Source: Candidatus Saccharimonas sp. (GTDB taxonomy: Bacteria > Patescibacteriota > Saccharimonadia > Saccharimonadales > Saccharimonadaceae). From it: a stretch of 39,501 nt of DNA. A program made the position numbers and the translations under genes. The stretch's first letter is position 1. Every line of letters begins with the position of its first letter. The stretch spans positions 1 to 39,501 of the forward strand of contig DZCW01000007.1 of assembly GCA_022736555.1 (NCBI GenBank), in the 5' to 3' direction. The notes under the pieces are model-generated. The model made no database searches, was not told the origin of the DNA, and saw nothing but the letters and a program-made list of their open reading frames with translations. Shown here one piece after another: positions 25,039 through 33,447 of the stretch.

Positions 25039-25614
25039 ATGACTATCAATAAAAACATTAAAATCGTAGCCATCGTCGGCCTTTCTGGCGCTGGTAAAAG
25101 TTCAGTTGTTGATTATATTGCCGAAAAAGGCTACCCTAAAGTTTATTTTGGAGGAGTCCTCTATGCGGCAATGGATAAAGCCGGTGTCGAGATCACACCC
25201 GAAAGCCAACAAATATTCCGTGAAGAAATCCGTGAAAAAGAAGGTAAAGATTTTGTGGTCAAGCGCATCATAAGCCAAATCCATGACCTAATTGATGCCG
25301 GTCAACACCGAATCGTCGCCGACGGATTATATTCTTGGACAGAATACAAAATTATGAAGCGTGAATTCCCAGGTGAATTTTCGGTCGTGGCCGTCGTAGC
25401 ACCAAAGCATCTTCGCCATCACCGCCTCGCTAATCGCCCGGAACGACCGTTTACCGACACCGAAGCTAACGAACGTGACTGGTCTGAAATTGAGAATCTA
25501 GAAAAAGGCGGACCGATAGCTATTGCCGATCACTTCATTATAAATAACGGCAGCATGGACCATTTGCATCAACAAGTTGACGATATACTAAACGAAACTG
25601 AATTTTACGAATAA
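25039..25614 (+). CDS. P-loop nucleotide kinase (dephospho-CoA kinase / UPF0200-like)
   Basis: 191 residues. Walker A is GLSGAGKS at about residues 14-21. Further on are RIVADGLYSWTEYK, then RHHRLANRPERPFTDTEANERDWSEI (only its pattern is given: Arg-rich lid followed by a conserved RDxxEI), and ADHFIINNGS near the end. This order matches dephospho-CoA kinase-like and archaeal UPF0200 kinases. The phosphate acceptor cannot be told; CoA precursor or nucleotide are both possible. A single-gene unit with its own leaderless promoter and a terminator shared with rpoD. Confidence 0.8.
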   Translation: MTINKNIKIVAIVGLSGAGKSSVVDYIAEKGYPKVYFGGVLYAAMDKAGVEITPESQQIFREEIREKEGKDFVVKRIISQIHDLIDAGQHRIVADGLYSWTEYKIMKREFPGEFSVVAVVAPKHLRHHRLANRPERPFTDTEANERDWSEIENLEKGGPIAIADHFIINNGSMDHLHQQVDDILNETEFYE

Positions 25615-25617
25615 ATA

Positions 25618-25650
25618 AAACCTCCGCCCATTCCGGCGGAGTTTTTATTT
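25618..25650. terminator. Bidirectional terminator between kinase gene and rpoD
   Basis: Stem CTCCGCC (25622-25628) and GGCGGAG (25635-25641) with a six-base loop, followed by TTTTTATTT on the plus strand and by TTTTATTTATT on the minus strand. It serves both converging genes. Confidence 0.9.
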
Positions 25651-25655
25651 ATTAC

Positions 25656-26651
25656 CTAACCCAGATACTCGTGTAATTTTTTGGCATCTTTGTGTTTACG
25701 CAGCTTAGCTAACGCCTTGGCTTCGATTTGGCGAATACGTTCGCGAGTAACAGCAAATTCACGACCCACCTCTTCTAGGGTGTGGCTTTTGCCATTTTCT
25801 AGACCGAATCGCATTTTAACAATTTTTTGTTCACGATCAGAAAGTGTCGATAGAACTGATTGAACCTGTTCTTTTAGCAGCTGCGAAGTGGCTGATTCTT
25901 CTGGAGTGGCGCTGTCGCCATCCTCAATGAAATCACCGAGTACTGAATCCTCATCCTCACCATCGCGACCAACACCGGCATCTAGCGATGTGATGTCTTG
26001 TTTAATCTTGATAACATATTCGACTTTGGCAGGTTCCATTTCAAGCTCGACAGCCAATTCTTCGATGGTTGGCTCGCGGTTTAATTCCTGAGTCATACGG
26101 CGCTGGGTACGTAGCAATTTATTAATAGTCTCAACCATGTGAACTGGAATACGAATCGTTCTGGCTTGGTCAGCAATAGCACGTGTGATCGCCTGGCGAA
26201 TCCACCAAGTAGCATAGGTTGAAAACTTAAAGCCCTTGTCTGGATCGAATTTTTCAACTGCACGCAGCAAACCCGTGTTACCCTCTTGGATTAAGTCTAG
26301 GAAATCAAGCCCACGACCACTATAACGTTTAGCAATCGAAACTACTAAACGCATATTAGCTTCGGCCATTTTGTCTTTGGCTTTTTTATCACCTTCAACG
26401 ACTCGTTTAGCTAGAGCTAACTCTTCTTCGGAGTTAAGTAGTGGAATTTTACCAATTTCGCGCAAATACAAACGGACACTATCGTCACTAGCATCGTCGA
26501 AATATTGACCCTTATTAAGGGTATTCTCGTCATCTTCCTCTTCGTCCTTCAACTCATCAGGTGCGGGTTCTTCTAGATCACTTAGTGAAAAACCATCCGC
26601 ATCAATTAGGTTCGGGTCGATTACAATTCCTTCTTCGTTATCTTTGACCAC
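25656..26651 (-). CDS. rpoD: Primary sigma factor RpoD/SigA
   Basis: 331 residues, a compact primary sigma. After an acidic N terminus come region 1.2 ([16 protein letters not shown]), region 2 ([29 protein letters not shown] for -10 melting), region 3 and region 4 ([32 protein letters not shown] for -35 contact). Region 1.1 is reduced to about 50 acidic residues. The start is GTG at 26651 with AAGGAG 7 bases ahead; it overlaps the end of dnaG by 14 bases, so the two are coupled, the classic dnaG-rpoD pair. It probably reads the TGnTATAAT-type promoters noted here. Confidence 0.97.
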   Translation of the reverse strand: MVKDNEEGIVIDPNLIDADGFSLSDLEEPAPDELKDEEEDDENTLNKGQYFDDASDDSVRLYLREIGKIPLLNSEEELALAKRVVEGDKKAKDKMAEANMRLVVSIAKRYSGRGLDFLDLIQEGNTGLLRAVEKFDPDKGFKFSTYATWWIRQAITRAIADQARTIRIPVHMVETINKLLRTQRRMTQELNREPTIEELAVELEMEPAKVEYVIKIKQDITSLDAGVGRDGEDEDSVLGDFIEDGDSATPEESATSQLLKEQVQSVLSTLSDREQKIVKMRFGLENGKSHTLEEVGREFAVTRERIRQIEAKALAKLRKHKDAKKLHEYLG

Positions 26652-28386
26652 TTTGTATCTCCTTTATGAGTTTATTTAGTTTGGCACGAATCTCATTTGC
26701 CAAGACATCATCGCCCAAGGTCTCTGCATCGCGCAGTTCATTAGTTAGAATGTCTTTTTGTTTTTTCTTGTTTTCGTTGGTAACCTGGCGGAGCAATCGA
26801 GCTGTTTCAAAGTAACGATCTTGGTCGTTCCAGTCAGCATAGCGAGCGTCGGCCTTTAATAGTAGTATCTTTACATAGATATCGTAATCTTGCAACTGTT
26901 CGGGTGTATCTTTGACAGATTTACCACCATTATCAGCTAAATACCTAGCAACCGCCTGCCGTTCTTCACCGACTAGCGCGCTAGGGTCAAACTGACGGAA
27001 TAGATCATGGGTAGCACCGTCGATTAAGGCAACCGCTAATAAATTATCCTGATAAGATAACGAATTTTGAACAGTCTCGAATTGTTGAGCAGATTTTCTG
27101 TATACTTTTTGAGAGTTTTCGCCACCACTGCTCATCTTTTCCTTTAATGCCTCAGTTGAGGAATCGCTATATTCGGCAATCTTGGCAATATAATGTTCTT
27201 GCTCGACCGAATCCTGCAACATACGCACCACATCCAATGCCGCCGTGGTAAATCGACGTTTACCGGCTGCGGCTTTCAAATCTTCGCGCAGTGAATATTG
27301 TCTCAACAACCAATCAACAGCCGGTTCGGATGCTTCAATCGCCTGCAACCATAATTTCGGGTCTTGTTTGATTAATTCATCGGGATCTTTGGCACTTTCG
27401 GGCATGGATACTATCGTCAGGTCGATACCGACACTCTGAGCTATCGGGATAGCCCGCTCGGTAGCAGCTAGGCCAGCTTTATCGCCATCAAATGCTAATC
27501 GCACGTGATTACTAAGGCGAACTAAGGCTCGCAGATGGTTCTCGGTCATAGCTGTTCCAGCCGTAGCCACAACCTGCGATATATCAACCTGATGGCTACT
27601 AATAACGTCTAGATTGCCTTCAACGATCACTGCGTAATCATTGGCTCGAATCGCCTCTTTGGCCTGCGATAGCCCGAAAACGTGGCGACCTTTGTCATAA
27701 AGTAAAGTTTGGGGCGTGTTTAAATATTTTGGAGCATTTGGGTCATCAACGATAATACGTCCAGTAAAGCCAATCACCTGCCCCGTACCATCCATCAGAG
27801 GCACAGTCATACGACCACGGAATAAATCACCACCAAAACGATTAGTTAATCCCGCCTGAGTTAATTCGTGCGCCGTAAAACCTTTTTTAGCCATGAATTG
27901 AACCAGGGCATCGCCACTAGTTGGCGCATACCCAATCCTAAAATCTTGGACAATCTGTTTGCTCAAACTACGCTTCTTGAAAACGTACTCCAAAGCATGC
28001 TGGTTCTTTATTAGGCTTTGCTGATAATAATTAGCGGCTAGATCTAACGCGGTTAGCAATCGTTTTTTCAGTCGAGCAATTTCTTGGTTACCCTTACTGT
28101 CATAAATCGACAAGTCGACACCTGCTTTGCGTGCTAAATGTTCTAATGCCGCCCGAAAATCTATACCCTCAACTTCCATAACAAACGCAAAGACATCACC
28201 GCCTTTATTGGATGAAAAATCATGCCAGATATGTTTATCTGGGCTAACGTAGAAACTAGGTGTTTTTTCGCTAGTAAAAGGACTGGTGCCCTTAAAGTTA
28301 CGCCCGGCACGCTTCAGCTGGACATAATCACCAATTACATCCTCAATGTTGAGCCTAGCCCGCACTTCTTCCTTGGCATCTTGCAT
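26638..28386 (-). CDS. dnaG: DNA primase DnaG with non-zinc N-terminal domain
   Basis: 582 residues. The N-terminal domain keeps the DnaG zinc-ribbon frame ([16 protein letters not shown], then [15 protein letters not shown]) but the four usual ligands (Cys, His, Cys, Cys) are Ser35, Thr38, Asp56 and Ser59. The TOPRIM core is intact: [15 protein letters not shown] with the catalytic Glu, and LAFDGDKAG for metal binding. The C-terminal helicase-binding region is present but divergent. It makes replication primers. First gene of dnaG-rpoD, with a predicted leaderless mRNA. Confidence 0.97.
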   Translation of the reverse strand: MQDAKEEVRARLNIEDVIGDYVQLKRAGRNFKGTSPFTSEKTPSFYVSPDKHIWHDFSSNKGGDVFAFVMEVEGIDFRAALEHLARKAGVDLSIYDSKGNQEIARLKKRLLTALDLAANYYQQSLIKNQHALEYVFKKRSLSKQIVQDFRIGYAPTSGDALVQFMAKKGFTAHELTQAGLTNRFGGDLFRGRMTVPLMDGTGQVIGFTGRIIVDDPNAPKYLNTPQTLLYDKGRHVFGLSQAKEAIRANDYAVIVEGNLDVISSHQVDISQVVATAGTAMTENHLRALVRLSNHVRLAFDGDKAGLAATERAIPIAQSVGIDLTIVSMPESAKDPDELIKQDPKLWLQAIEASEPAVDWLLRQYSLREDLKAAAGKRRFTTAALDVVRMLQDSVEQEHYIAKIAEYSDSSTEALKEKMSSGGENSQKVYRKSAQQFETVQNSLSYQDNLLAVALIDGATHDLFRQFDPSALVGEERQAVARYLADNGGKSVKDTPEQLQDYDIYVKILLLKADARYADWNDQDRYFETARLLRQVTNENKKKQKDILTNELRDAETLGDDVLANEIRAKLNKLIKEIQSGQR

Positions 28387-28420
28387 GTCACTATTATACC
28401 TCTGTTAAGAGATAACTCAA
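28387..28420 (-). promoter_or_regulatory. dnaG-rpoD promoter, leaderless
   Basis: Minus strand: TTGAGT (28420-28415), 16-base spacer, TATAAT (28398-28393). The predicted first base, 28386, is the A of the dnaG ATG. Confidence 0.75.
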
Positions 28421-28466
28421 AACAACCAACAAAAAGACGACTAAATTTGAGTATTAAAGCCGATTA

Positions 28467-28484
28467 TGGTTAAATAACAGGAGT
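28467..28484 (+). promoter_or_regulatory. Promoter of the one-TM protein gene, near-leaderless
   Basis: TGGTTAAAT (28467-28475) is an extended -10 box; transcription is predicted at 28482, three bases before the ATG. An AGGAG at 28479-28483 is too close to the ATG for normal use. Confidence 0.5.
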
Positions 28485-29090
28485 ATGTATCCTAATAGTA
28501 ACCAACCAACACCATCTCTGGATTATTTAAACCAAATCGCACCAAAAGCGCCACCAAAGGTGAATAATCTATTCAAAAAGCCAATATTTTTAGGCGCTGC
28601 CCTAGGTATCGCTATATTATTGACGATTATACTAACAGTCGCCTCTAGCCAGCCTAAATCGACCGAGTTATTAGCAGCCCGCCTAACAACAACCGCTAAC
28701 ACCGCCGATAGTGCGACAACTAATATCAAAAGTACTCAATTACGCGCTTTTAACAGTAATCTAAAATTATATCTGACCAATACCGTTCGCGACATCACTC
28801 CTATCCTGGCCAAGGATGGTATAGATATAACAAAACTGGATAAAAAAATAACCACTGCCGAATCGAACACGGATCTATTATCTACACTCGAAGATGCTCG
28901 ACTGAACGCAGTCTATGATCGAACCTACGCCCGCGAGATGGCCTATAGATTAGATACCGTAATAACACTGATGCGACAAATTAATGGTAATACTAACAAC
29001 AAAGATCTAAAAAGTTATCTGAACGATGCTATAACTAACTTAACTCCGATTCAAAAACAGTTCGCAGACTTCAACGCAGCTAATAGTTAG
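28485..29090 (+). CDS. One-TM protein of unknown function
   Basis: 201 residues, not recognised. A proline-rich cytoplasmic N terminus (about 1-30, ending LFKKP) precedes one transmembrane helix (about 33-53). The remaining 145 residues are polar and helical, rich in Thr, Asn, Asp and Leu, predicted to be outside the membrane, with no cysteines or catalytic motif. It reads away from dnaG-rpoD and converges with yjbR, ending 3 bases from it. Length, codon pattern and a promoter at the start support a real gene; the function is open. Confidence 0.7.
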   Translation: MYPNSNQPTPSLDYLNQIAPKAPPKVNNLFKKPIFLGAALGIAILLTIILTVASSQPKSTELLAARLTTTANTADSATTNIKSTQLRAFNSNLKLYLTNTVRDITPILAKDGIDITKLDKKITTAESNTDLLSTLEDARLNAVYDRTYAREMAYRLDTVITLMRQINGNTNNKDLKSYLNDAITNLTPIQKQFADFNAANS

Positions 29091-29093
29091 TAG

Positions 29094-29444
29094 CTAAAGT
29101 TCGGATGGCTCACCGTCAACTAGACGGTAACTGAGCGATATCAAACTTTTTAACTCATCATCTGGCACTTGGCCGGTGCAGATAATCGTATTCCAATGTT
29201 TTTTGTTCAGGTGATAACCAGGCAAGACCGTTTCGTAATCTTCGCGTAATTTTTCAGCTAGTAGCGGATCGCATTTTAGACTAATCCGAAGCGGCTTGGT
29301 CCCCTCGGCGATGAGAGCGAACATCCTACCACCACCGTTCTCGGCATGCCCGATTTTATAGACCGAAGTGCTCTCGCCAAACGGAAAATCCAACCAAGTG
29401 TTTGGAAAACTTAATAGGTATTCATGAATTTCAGTATGTGTCAT
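29094..29444 (-). CDS. MmcQ/YjbR family protein
   Basis: 116 residues of the MmcQ/YjbR (CyaY-like fold) family: start EIHEYLLSFPNTWLDFPFGE, middle MFALIAEGTKPLRISLKCDP, then GYHLNKKHWNTI and a last helix LISLSYRLV. Family members are small DNA-binding-like proteins of unclear role. It starts 9 bases after capA, so they are probably one transcript. Confidence 0.9.
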   Translation of the reverse strand: MTHTEIHEYLLSFPNTWLDFPFGESTSVYKIGHAENGGGRMFALIAEGTKPLRISLKCDPLLAEKLREDYETVLPGYHLNKKHWNTIICTGQVPDDELKSLISLSYRLVDGEPSEL

Positions 29445-29453
29445 AGCCCTATT

Positions 29454-30671
29454 CTACAGGCTACTGTATGGCGCTTGCAAATTATCCATGGCGGATTGCC
29501 ATTTTAACCTCTGCAAAATGTCGGTTTGTTGCTGAGCTGTTGCCGGTTTTACGATCTTGTCGGCATCATTCGTACCAACAACTCCGAATTGATAACTAAT
29601 ATTAAGTTTAGTAAGTCCCTGCTCTGCGACCTGGGCCAAACAATCATCCTTAAACTTTACGCAAGTTTCGCCCAGGTTCAACCACTTTTTAAGTAGTGAC
29701 GAACTTTGATCGTTAGTTTTCATCACAACCCTAATCCCAGCCGAACGCACCACTTCGAGAGTATCCTGCTGATCAAACATGAAATTACCCATCGAATAGA
29801 CGATCAGATGGCCTTTGTAGCTCTCGGCGGGCTGAATCCAATGCGGGTGGTCACCTAGAACAATATTGGCGCCACCATCAATCAAACTTCGGTAAAAATC
29901 AGTTTTGATCTGGTCTTGTGCCGATTTATATTCCGCGCCCATATGTGGCATAGCTATAACGGGCATGTAAGGACTGTATTTTTGTATTTCGGCCACCGAT
30001 TCGGGTGGCGGTATCTGAAATATACCGTGGTAACTGCACACCGCAATCGGCAGCTTACCTTTCGTTGTCGTTTTGTCATCATTCGCTACCATGACCGGTA
30101 GCCCGATCACTTCGCAAATATCACCTATTACTTTTGGATCATAGTTGCCAAAATATTGAATATTGTTTTTATCAAGTTGCTGCTTGGTTTCCGTAAACCC
30201 ATCAGCCCCCTGATTATCCGTATGATTATTAGCGAGCGTAAATGCCGTGAACCATTTAGCCGCTTCGGGTAAATAACTCGGTGAACAATTGAATTGCAAC
30301 GTACTATCCTCTTCGGCTGACGTCATATTAACGCCCGCTACAAGTGGGCATTCAATACCTGAAATCCAAGCATCATACTGATCACGATTGAACTCGTTCA
30401 GCCGCGAGAACGGATAGCTATATTTCAATGGGCTAGCCATCGACCAGTCATTAATATACCTACCCCAGAATGTATTACCCAAAAACAGTACGTTCGACGA
30501 TATCGTTTTTGGTTGAGCAACTTTTTTAACAATTTGAGTTTTTTCAATAGAGTCAGTAACGCTAGGTTTTGTCGTCCATAACAAAGCAAGCGCGGAGCCG
30601 CCAATCAACAAAAACGTCATTAATACTAAAAAGATTAGAAAGCTATTACGGCGAAGTTTCACCTCTAACAT
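29454..30671 (-). CDS. CapA-like metallophosphatase-fold protein, membrane-anchored
   Basis: 405 residues. Hydrophobic N-terminal segment (about 10-32) is a signal anchor. The rest is a PGA_cap (CapA) domain of the calcineurin-like fold: NVLFLGNTFWGR, SGIECPL, TLANNHTDNQGADGF, MPHMGAEY, LGDHPHWIQPAE and YSMGNFMFDQ. In capsule systems CapA acts in polyglutamate production or export; no capB/C is near. The first motif has GN where metallophosphatases usually have GD, so activity may be altered. Possible cell-envelope function outside the membrane. Confidence 0.88.
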   Translation of the reverse strand: MLEVKLRRNSFLIFLVLMTFLLIGGSALALLWTTKPSVTDSIEKTQIVKKVAQPKTISSNVLFLGNTFWGRYINDWSMASPLKYSYPFSRLNEFNRDQYDAWISGIECPLVAGVNMTSAEEDSTLQFNCSPSYLPEAAKWFTAFTLANNHTDNQGADGFTETKQQLDKNNIQYFGNYDPKVIGDICEVIGLPVMVANDDKTTTKGKLPIAVCSYHGIFQIPPPESVAEIQKYSPYMPVIAMPHMGAEYKSAQDQIKTDFYRSLIDGGANIVLGDHPHWIQPAESYKGHLIVYSMGNFMFDQQDTLEVVRSAGIRVVMKTNDQSSSLLKKWLNLGETCVKFKDDCLAQVAEQGLTKLNISYQFGVVGTNDADKIVKPATAQQQTDILQRLKWQSAMDNLQAPYSSL

Positions 30672-30689
30672 TATGCTGTTATTGTAGCA
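30672..30689 (-). promoter_or_regulatory. capA promoter, near-leaderless
   Basis: TGCTACAAT on the minus strand (30689-30681), predicted start 30674, three bases before the ATG. It directly follows the stop codon of orn. Confidence 0.55.
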
Positions 30690-31244
30690 CTACTTGACCT
30701 TTGTAAGGTAATATTTCAACTCTTCGATGCTGCCGCGAATATCATCAAGGGCACGATGCGCATCGGGTTTTGCATATTTTTTCTTGAACTTGTTTTCAAA
30801 AACAACCTTCCAGGCGCTAACATCCAACATACGATAATGTAGGCGCGCATCTAGCTTAGGCCACTTTGCTACGATGAATCGCCTGTCCATGTGGATTGAA
30901 TTACCGCCTAGTAAGACTGGCGCATCAGCCTTGAAATGAGCGTTTATAAAATCGAGTAGCTCGGTTTCTATTTTTGACGAAGATTTGCCAGTTTCATTTT
31001 GCGCCAGTAGCCCGTCACGAGAATCAGGATGAGCATCCCAAAACGATGCGTTAATAACCATACGTTTACGAACTGCTGCCGACTTGCTGCCGACCACCCC
31101 TTGATAAGTTGCAATTTCCTTGAAATCCCAATCAGTTACAATTGCCGCAACCTCCAAAATTAGATCGTCAACTGGCGACAATAGCCCGGTCATTTCTAGA
31201 TCGATCCATAGAATCCGGTCGGATTTTGTATTTTTCTTGGCCAT
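30690..31244 (-). CDS. orn: Oligoribonuclease
   Basis: 184 residues, DEDDh exonuclease: IDLEMTGL (Asp and Glu), NSIHMDRRFI, MLDVSAWK and HRALDDIRGSIEELKYYL (His and Asp). It degrades short oligoribonucleotides of 2-5 nucleotides to mononucleotides. This matters because the NrnA-like protein in this window appears inactive, leaving Orn as the likely nanoRNase. It starts one base after mscL in the argS-mscL-orn unit. Confidence 0.96.
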   Translation of the reverse strand: MAKKNTKSDRILWIDLEMTGLLSPVDDLILEVAAIVTDWDFKEIATYQGVVGSKSAAVRKRMVINASFWDAHPDSRDGLLAQNETGKSSSKIETELLDFINAHFKADAPVLLGGNSIHMDRRFIVAKWPKLDARLHYRMLDVSAWKVVFENKFKKKYAKPDAHRALDDIRGSIEELKYYLTKVK

Positions 31245-31245
31245 A

Positions 31246-31671
31246 TTATTGTTTTGGCTTGTCTATTTTATCGAACCTTAGTAATTTAACGATGAAATAA
31301 ATTACTAAAGCAATGACGATAAAGTTGATAAAATCATTCAGAAACACCCCATAATGTAGCACCGCTGCCTGACCACCGTTGGTTTTACCTATAGCCCAGT
31401 TTAGTCCTTTTAGGCCCTCGGCCGAGCCCAATAACAATCCGAGCGGTGGCATAACGACATTATCGACTAGCGATTTCACCAAAACGCTAACAGAACCACC
31501 CAATACTAAACCAACAGCCAAACCAACTACGCCCTGAGTACGGATAAAGTCCATAAAAGCCCTTAGTTGCGACCCACCAGCCTTAACGATAGTGATCGGC
31601 CTAATATTAATTTGCTGTGCAGCCTTGATTATTTTTGATTTACGGATTGATTGTTTCTTGGATGCTGGCAT
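31246..31671 (-). CDS. mscL: Large-conductance mechanosensitive channel MscL
   Basis: 141 residues. After about 33 basic residues the MscL core appears: RAFMDFIRTQGVVGLAVGLV (N-terminal helix and TM1), LVDNVVMPPLGLLLG, a periplasmic loop and TM2 (DFINFIVIALVIYFIVKL). It opens on membrane stretch to release osmolytes. The basic N-terminal extension is longer than in E. coli MscL. It has a Shine-Dalgarno (AAGAGGA) and may have its own promoter behind argS. Confidence 0.95.
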   Translation of the reverse strand: MPASKKQSIRKSKIIKAAQQINIRPITIVKAGGSQLRAFMDFIRTQGVVGLAVGLVLGGSVSVLVKSLVDNVVMPPLGLLLGSAEGLKGLNWAIGKTNGGQAAVLHYGVFLNDFINFIVIALVIYFIVKLLRFDKIDKPKQ

Positions 31672-31675
31672 AAAA

Positions 31676-31707
31676 TCCTCTTATCTTTTGTATAAAATAT
31701 TATATCA
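31676..31707 (-). promoter_or_regulatory. mscL-orn promoter and RBS
   Basis: TGATATAAT on the minus strand (31707-31699) in the gap after argS; start near 31692, with AAGAGGA (31682-31676) ahead of the ATG. So mscL-orn may be transcribed apart from argS. Confidence 0.5.
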
Positions 31708-31715
31708 TTCGTATA

Positions 31716-33410
31716 TTACATACGTTCTGGAGTCGGGATACCTAATACTCTCAGGCCGTTCCCAAGCACTATAGTATAGGCCTTAACTAAACGCGATCGT
31801 AACTGTTCTCTATCATCACCAATAACTTTGCTATTCTCGTAGAAACGATTGAAAACTTGGGCTAGCTCGTACAAATAAGTACATAAATAGTGCGGAGAGA
31901 ACTCGACTGTAGCCTGGGCTATTACATCAGGATATTCCGTGAGCTTGAATATTAGGGTTCTTTCGTATTGGGTATATTGATCGTCCGTCATTTCGATAGT
32001 CGAGTTAATATCACCCAACTTTTGCAAAACCGAATTTGCTCTAGCAAGTGAATATTGCAGATAAGGTCCGCTATTACCGTGTAAACTTACAGACTCTTGC
32101 GGTATGAACACACTGTCAGCCCCAATACGGAATTTCAAAAAGGCATATTTTATAGCACCCAGCACTGGCTCTTCGTTGCGGTTTCCTTGTACTGCCTCAT
32201 TTTCGTCAGCTACCATGTCGAGTACATCAGTTGCACGCAAAAAATTGCCTTTTCGACTGCTCATTTTGACACTACCGGCTAATTTAATATTGCCGTGTGT
32301 TATATGTTTAGTTCGAGCCGTTAGCTCTGGCTTGAATTGCTCGATGCTTTTCAAGACGACTTTCATGTATTCGATAATGTCGTTGCCGGTGATAATTATA
32401 GATTCATCAAATTCGTAATCTTGCCATTTTTTGATACTAAGTCCGACATCTTTGGCTTCGTAGGTCGGCAACCCTTCGCTGTTTATAAAAACACGAGTAT
32501 GCAGTCCATAAGGCTCGCCCTTGAACACAACCGCCCCATCGCTGTCCTGATATACACCATTATTTTTTTGTTCAATAACTGTCGCTAAACCTAATGCCGC
32601 AGTTTCGCTCTCTGGATAATATTTTTCAAATGTAGTACCGATTCGTTTATAAAACGCGTTAAAGTAATCGTAACTCCAAGTTCGACATGTCCAATAAATT
32701 TGCGCAAAAGTCGATTCATGATCGTTGTCGGTATGTAGTTGATACACTTTTTTATTTATAGAAATAATTTCCGATTTCGATTTCTCGTCGTCCTCGTAAG
32801 CTCTAGTGCCTTCGACATAACAGGCTGCCATCCATTCCGAGCGACCTTTTTCGTCTATTTCGGCTAATTTTTCAGGGTTTTCACCACCTAATTTATTGAT
32901 TATTGCCCACATCGTTTTTCCGACATGTAGGCCAACATCACCACCAAAATTAACTCGATGAACTTTGCCGCCGGCATATTCAATTAAATTCGATATAGCA
33001 TCGCCGATAACACTGGTATAAAAATGGCCAACATGCAGAACCTTGAATGGGTTCGGATCAGAATATTCAGTTACGACCACCTTACTACTATAGATTTGTG
33101 ATTTACCGTAGTTAGTAGGACTACTGATGATATTTTCAAGCTCTGACGTTAACGTACTGTCCTTGACTTTTAGGTTTATAAAGCCAGGGCCAGCTATGGT
33201 TACTTCTGAGAAATCACCAACTTCACGTAACTTGCTAGCTAACTGCTCGGCAATATCACGTGGGTTTTTACCTAATTTTCCAGCCAACTGCATAGCCACA
33301 TTAGTTGAATAATCACCAAACTGCGGATCAGGACGGCTCAATTGAGCCGCCTGATCAATATCAAACAGTTGATGTATTATTTCCGAGATTATTAGAGAAA
33401 CCTTATCCAT
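31716..33410 (-). CDS. argS: Arginyl-tRNA synthetase
   Basis: 564 residues, class I. The N-terminal Add1-like tRNA-binding domain is followed by DPNPFKVLHVGHFYTSVIGD (HIGH motif as HVGH) and VKMSSRKGN (KMSK motif as KMSS), then the anticodon-binding DALR domain and a C terminus ending GLRVLGIPTPERM, typical for ArgS. It charges tRNA-Arg. First gene of argS-mscL-orn with a near-leaderless promoter. Confidence 0.97.
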   Translation of the reverse strand: MDKVSLIISEIIHQLFDIDQAAQLSRPDPQFGDYSTNVAMQLAGKLGKNPRDIAEQLASKLREVGDFSEVTIAGPGFINLKVKDSTLTSELENIISSPTNYGKSQIYSSKVVVTEYSDPNPFKVLHVGHFYTSVIGDAISNLIEYAGGKVHRVNFGGDVGLHVGKTMWAIINKLGGENPEKLAEIDEKGRSEWMAACYVEGTRAYEDDEKSKSEIISINKKVYQLHTDNDHESTFAQIYWTCRTWSYDYFNAFYKRIGTTFEKYYPESETAALGLATVIEQKNNGVYQDSDGAVVFKGEPYGLHTRVFINSEGLPTYEAKDVGLSIKKWQDYEFDESIIITGNDIIEYMKVVLKSIEQFKPELTARTKHITHGNIKLAGSVKMSSRKGNFLRATDVLDMVADENEAVQGNRNEEPVLGAIKYAFLKFRIGADSVFIPQESVSLHGNSGPYLQYSLARANSVLQKLGDINSTIEMTDDQYTQYERTLIFKLTEYPDVIAQATVEFSPHYLCTYLYELAQVFNRFYENSKVIGDDREQLRSRLVKAYTIVLGNGLRVLGIPTPERM

Positions 33411-33432
33411 TACTCTCAGTATTATAGCAAAA
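33411..33432 (-). promoter_or_regulatory. argS promoter, near-leaderless
   Basis: TTTTGCTATAAT on the minus strand (33432-33421), predicted start 33414, four bases before the ATG. It lies in the 37-base gap after the glutamate dehydrogenase stop. Confidence 0.6.
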
Positions 33433-33447
33433 TACCGTGAAAACCGG

